NCBI GenBank assembly: GCA_027596075.1
Contig: JADGJC010000036.1
Location: 124,001 to 188,000, forward strand
DNA: 64,000 nt
Direction of reading: 5' to 3'
Origin: Rhizophlyctis rosea
Taxonomy: Eukaryota > Chytridiomycota > Chytridiomycetes > Rhizophlyctidales > Rhizophlyctidaceae
Shown here in pieces: positions 60,742 to 64,000 of the stretch. The position numbers and the translations under genes are program-made. Under the pieces are notes generated by a model that worked only from the letters and a program-made list of their open reading frames with translations, was not told the origin of the DNA and did not search any database. Positions within the stretch are counted from its first letter, which is position 1; the number at the start of each line of letters is the position of its first letter.

Positions 60742-63700
60742 TCAGTCCCCATCCTGCATCTCCCTAGCAACCCTCTCATCCTCCTCCTCCATCCTCCTCG
60801 CAATCTCCTCCTCCTCCTCCTGCAACCGCCTCGCAAACGCCTCGTCATCATCATCATCATCAACTTCCATCCGAGTACTCCCTTGCTCTCCACCTGTTCC
60901 TTCAGATTGTGCACCGGGGACATTGTCGTCATCATCACTAAGCACCACCACCGCAGTTTTCCGCCTCTTACTCCTCGACCCCTCCACCCTCCGCGCAATC
61001 GCCTCCTCTTCCTCCTGTAACCGTCTCGCAAACGCCTCGTCGTCTTCGTCAGCGTCGGCGTCAATGATGGTCCGACTGGAGGAGCGGCCGGATGTGGAGG
61101 ATGGTTTGATGGGACTACTACTACTTCCTTCCTCCTCATCACTAATAACCACCAGCGCCTTCCGTTTCTTTACCGTCTTCCGCGCCGCAGAAGCAGAAAT
61201 CACACCTTCGTCGTCACTATCAATAACAACAAGAGGTACTTTCCCTCTCCTCACCGGCGTCCTGACATCCGAGCTACTACTCCCCTCACCACCCCGTCCC
61301 CTCCCTTCCCCACTCTCCACCTCCCCACCAACCAACTCATCCAAAACCTCCCCCTGCTCCTCACCCCCCAACCCTGCAAAAACCTCATCAATCCTCGGCT
61401 GCAACTTTGCCCTCCTCTCCTTCTCCCGATCCACAGCAGAAAGATCCGTCTCCATCTCGCCCTTCCGCCCGTCGATCGACGCGCCAACGATGGCGAGTTT
61501 GCGGGTAATCATGGGCCATTGGACGTCGTCTGGTGTTTGGGTGGGAGGGGGGAGGGAAGTTTTAGTGATTAACGTGACCAAGATGGGCAAGATGACAGAT
61601 ACAAAGGTAATGATTACCTAATGTTCCCTGTGCGAGAATATATTTGACATCGACGTTGCCTTCACGGCCTATACGATGCGCCCGGTCTTCGCCCTTTGGC
61701 AAGAAACATTGTATCAGCATTTGTGTCCATCCTATAAAGTCAGACCTACATCCCATCTGCGAATCCATTTCCTATGCTAGACTCACCTGTAACAGCTGCG
61801 CAGGATTCCAAAAGAGTTCGGCAAAAATAACTGGAAGAACAGTCAAAGGACTCCATCAATATCCAAAATCAAAATTTTTCAACCCGTGCAATAGAGCTTC
61901 CTCCAACTCGAAAGCGCGTCCACATCTCATGTTTGCAAACTCACCTAAATCCGCAGCATTCAATGTCAATCTGATAATGAATATGCCGTATGTCAAAAAA
62001 ATGCCCAAAGGAACAGCCCAAAATCACCAAAAACAACTAACCCAACACCAGCCGCCGTGATACCCAAAACCGCCACCCTCGTCCCCGCATCCTCCTGGAA
62101 CTGCTCACACAAATCCTGCCTAACATGCTGGGACGTGTCTCCATCAATACGTATATACTTTGCCTGATACAGAAAATCCGATATTCAGACCCCTTTGCTC
62201 ATCACATAGATCAAAAACGACTACCAACCAACCTGCAACTTCTCATCCAAATGCTCGGCGATAGCGTCCAGCACCTCCCTATGATGTCCAAACACGATGA
62301 ACTTCTTGTCTGTGTCGTTGTACAGTTCGCCGATGTATTCTAGGACGGGCGGGATTTTCGCGCGGCCGGTTTCGCCGTACTGTGTTGTTGGTTACAATGA
62401 TTTCATGAGTTAACTCTTCCTACAAATCCGCTACTGAACGATATTCGACGTTTGATCACAAAAACTCACCATCTCCACCAAATGCAACCTCTTCTCCCTC
62501 TGCACCACTAAATACCGCTCAGCATCGCTCTTCGTCATCTCCAGCTTGGCGTCCAGCGTCGCCGTTTTGTCTTTAAGCTTTTGCAGCGTTTTAAGGTTCT
62601 GCTTCGGGACCGAAACATAGATACATTGGCGCCGCTTATCGGGCAGTTCGGACAGTACGTCCTTTTTCAGCCGACGTATCAGGACCGTTTTGGTGAGGAA
62701 CCAGTTTAGTTCGCGGATGTTGGAGTTGCCGGTGTAGTCCCAGCCGTATCTGCCCTTTTGATTGTGAGGTGGTAAGGATTTGGATGAGAGGTGGCGGAAA
62801 GGTAGGTGATGCCTACCTGTGTTGCGTTACAGTAGCGTAGGCCGAATGTGTGGAGGGAGATGTGATGGCTTTTGTTAAGGCTGTGATTTGGGTGTAGAGT
62901 TCTACGGGACGTGATAGGGCAGGCGTTCCTGGAGGATATGATGGTTGGATTTCTTCCTACATGCTCACCACAAGCACCCGCGCTCCACAACACACATACC
63001 CCCACCAAATCCTCCAACCTCCACCCCAACCCCGCCTCCAACCTCAACCCCAACCCCGACTCCAACCTTAACGCAAACCCCAACCACAACCCAACCCAAG
63101 CCAAACACGCACACTCCACAACCCTCAAACCCAACCCCACTGCCCTAACCTCAACCCAACCCAACCCGCGCAAAGAAACATTCCCTTACCGCTCAACAAC
63201 AAAGCCCGCGTCGCATGCTTCAACAATGGCAACACCATTTTAGTCCGTTTCGCCTATCACAAATCACGCCATCAACATAACAATTCCAACTGCAATCTCT
63301 CATCAAACCATCCACCCACATCACGACTCTTCAAATAATGCGACTCATCCGCAACCACGATCTTAAATTTCGCAGCATGCAATTGAGCGGCAATACCGTC
63401 CTTGCTGGCGAGATCATAGCTTATAATGATGAATTGCACGTCGTTGCGGAGCAGATCTTTGGATGTGAAGATGACTTGTATGGAGTCTTCTTCGACTTTT
63501 AACCATTTTCGTATCTCAGCTTGCCACCTGTATATGGGTACATGAGCTTGATGTTTTGGAATGGCTGAGAGGGGGAATGACAATGATATATACGTCAAGC
63601 GCAAGGAGGAGGGACAGATTACTAGTACCGGCCACTCTTTTTCGTACCAGGCGCATGTTGCTAGGGCTTGCAATGTTTTACCTGCGCATGTGATTGAGTG

Positions 63701-64000
63701 TCATGTGCAACTCTTTGGCACGATCGACATTACGCACCGAGACCCTACTTGTGGAGATTAGCATTTGGTAACATTCTTATTATCAACCCCAGTCATACCA
63801 TCTCGTCTCCAAGCAGCACCCTGCCGTTCCTACTGATGATCTGAGCAACACCATACGACTGAAACCTCATCAACGACGCGACAAGCTCCTCAGGAAGTTT
63901 CTCCTTCAATTTCGACACCATTTTATTGATAGCTTCATGCTCGTCCTTCTGCTCTCTCAATACTTTCAGAACAAACGGTGGCACCTCTTTCACGGTGGCG
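60742..64000 (-). CDS. SMARCAL1/HARP-type annealing helicase, 3' part (runs off the window)
   Basis: The 5' end lies beyond 64000. Twelve exons were traced in phase (5' to 3': 63799-64000, 63738-63744, 63594-63681, 63320-63527, 63190-63253, 62817-62928, 62470-62749, 62233-62379, 62042-62163, 61945-61970, 61787-61830, 61618-61693) plus the last exon 60742-61529. SNF2 motifs appear in order: LMRFQSYGVAQIISRNGRVL, GDEMGLGKT (rebuilt across two introns), VLVICPSSLRLTWQAEIRKW, VADESHYLK, LLLSGTPALSRPVELYTQI, YGWDYTGNSNI, LIRRLKKDVLSELP, FIVFGHHREVLDAI, YIRIDGDTSQHVR, LGITAAGVGLTLNAADLVIF and QGEDRAHRIGREG. The family rewinds ssDNA and remodels stalled replication forks. The C-terminal exon adds three SUMO-interaction-like motifs and DEAFARRLQEEEE repeats not typical of animal SMARCAL1. 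No RPA-binding motif can be seen because the N-terminus is missing. Confidence 0.9.
62985..63175 (-). repeat. Degenerate GGTTGGG-type repeat in a SMARCAL1 intron
   Basis: On the + strand a run of CCAACCCC/CAACCT-like units; in the pre-mRNA it reads GGTTGGG/GGGTTGAGG with many G triplets. It fills most of the intron 62929-63189, between the exons encoding LLLSG and TPALSRP. Confidence 0.8.

Noticed and set aside
60554..61621. 355-codon + strand open frame rich in Ser/Pro
   Set aside because: It is the antisense of the acidic SMARCAL1 C-terminal exon; the Ser runs are the complement of Glu/Asp codons.
1..64000. CRISPR arrays, bacterial operons, insertion sequences or viral genes
   Set aside because: No spaced direct repeats, transposase, integrase, reverse transcriptase or capsid-like frames were seen; the gene structure is eukaryotic throughout.

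Overview
This window looks like nuclear DNA of a zoosporic, early-diverging fungus, most likely a chytrid (Chytridiomycota). The evidence is a Zn(II)2Cys6 transcription factor with a fungal-specific regulator domain, a fungal-type CBM1 on a pectin-degrading lyase and many short GT-AG introns (about 50-100 nt). Genes usually lost from yeasts are also present: FIBP, a Gdown1-like Pol II factor, a class C seven-helix receptor and a ZNF706-like protein. All gene models were built by hand from reading frames, splice sites and family motifs; no database search was possible.

Layout. 0.7-9 kb, + strand: a proline-rich protein with a myristoylation-type start, a Gdown1/POLR2M-like protein, a DUF89 (ARMT1-like) damage-control phosphatase and a DUF4436 membrane protein. 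9.1-14.5 kb, - strand: two tandem F-box/ankyrin-like paralogues, the upstream copy (12.1-14.5 kb) with a damaged splice donor. 14.7-17 kb, +: a 17-exon CHK2/Cds1 checkpoint kinase. 17.4-21.1 kb, -: the Zn2Cys6 factor, crossed by a 99-N assembly gap with duplicated flanks. 21.1-25.9 kb: no convincing protein gene, but a tRNA-like element with a downstream T-run. 25.9-27.6 kb, -: an intronless, degenerate Dicer-like protein. 28.2-38.2 kb: FIBP, delta-COP, a kinesin-8 and a small ZNF706-like zinc-finger protein. 38.8-44.1 kb, +: a receptor with a solute-binding-like ectodomain and a class C 7TM core. 45.2-50 kb: a TLC-like membrane protein and a SLAC1/TDT-type anion transporter. 53.2-55.6 kb, -: a tandem pair of coiled-coil proteins ending in a chromo shadow domain, one frameshifted. 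55.6-57.8 kb, -: a secreted rhamnogalacturonan lyase (PL4) with CBM1. 60.7-64 kb, -: the 3' part of a SMARCAL1-type annealing helicase that runs off the window.

Most genes are unrelated housekeeping genes: coat vesicles, kinesin, checkpoint, replication-fork repair, transcription. The accessory layer is the most interesting part: a Dicer-like protein with both RNase III centres eroded, orphan chromo shadow proteins in tandem, expanding and decaying F-box/ankyrin copies, G-rich introns in two genes, and a SMARCAL1 tail carrying three SUMO-interaction-like motifs and repeated acidic helices. A functional link between the Dicer-like and chromo shadow genes (RNAi and heterochromatin) is only an inference. 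Several exon edges inside the large receptor gene and one in the kinesin were not fixed. Positions may be off by a base or two where they rest on splice sites read by eye.
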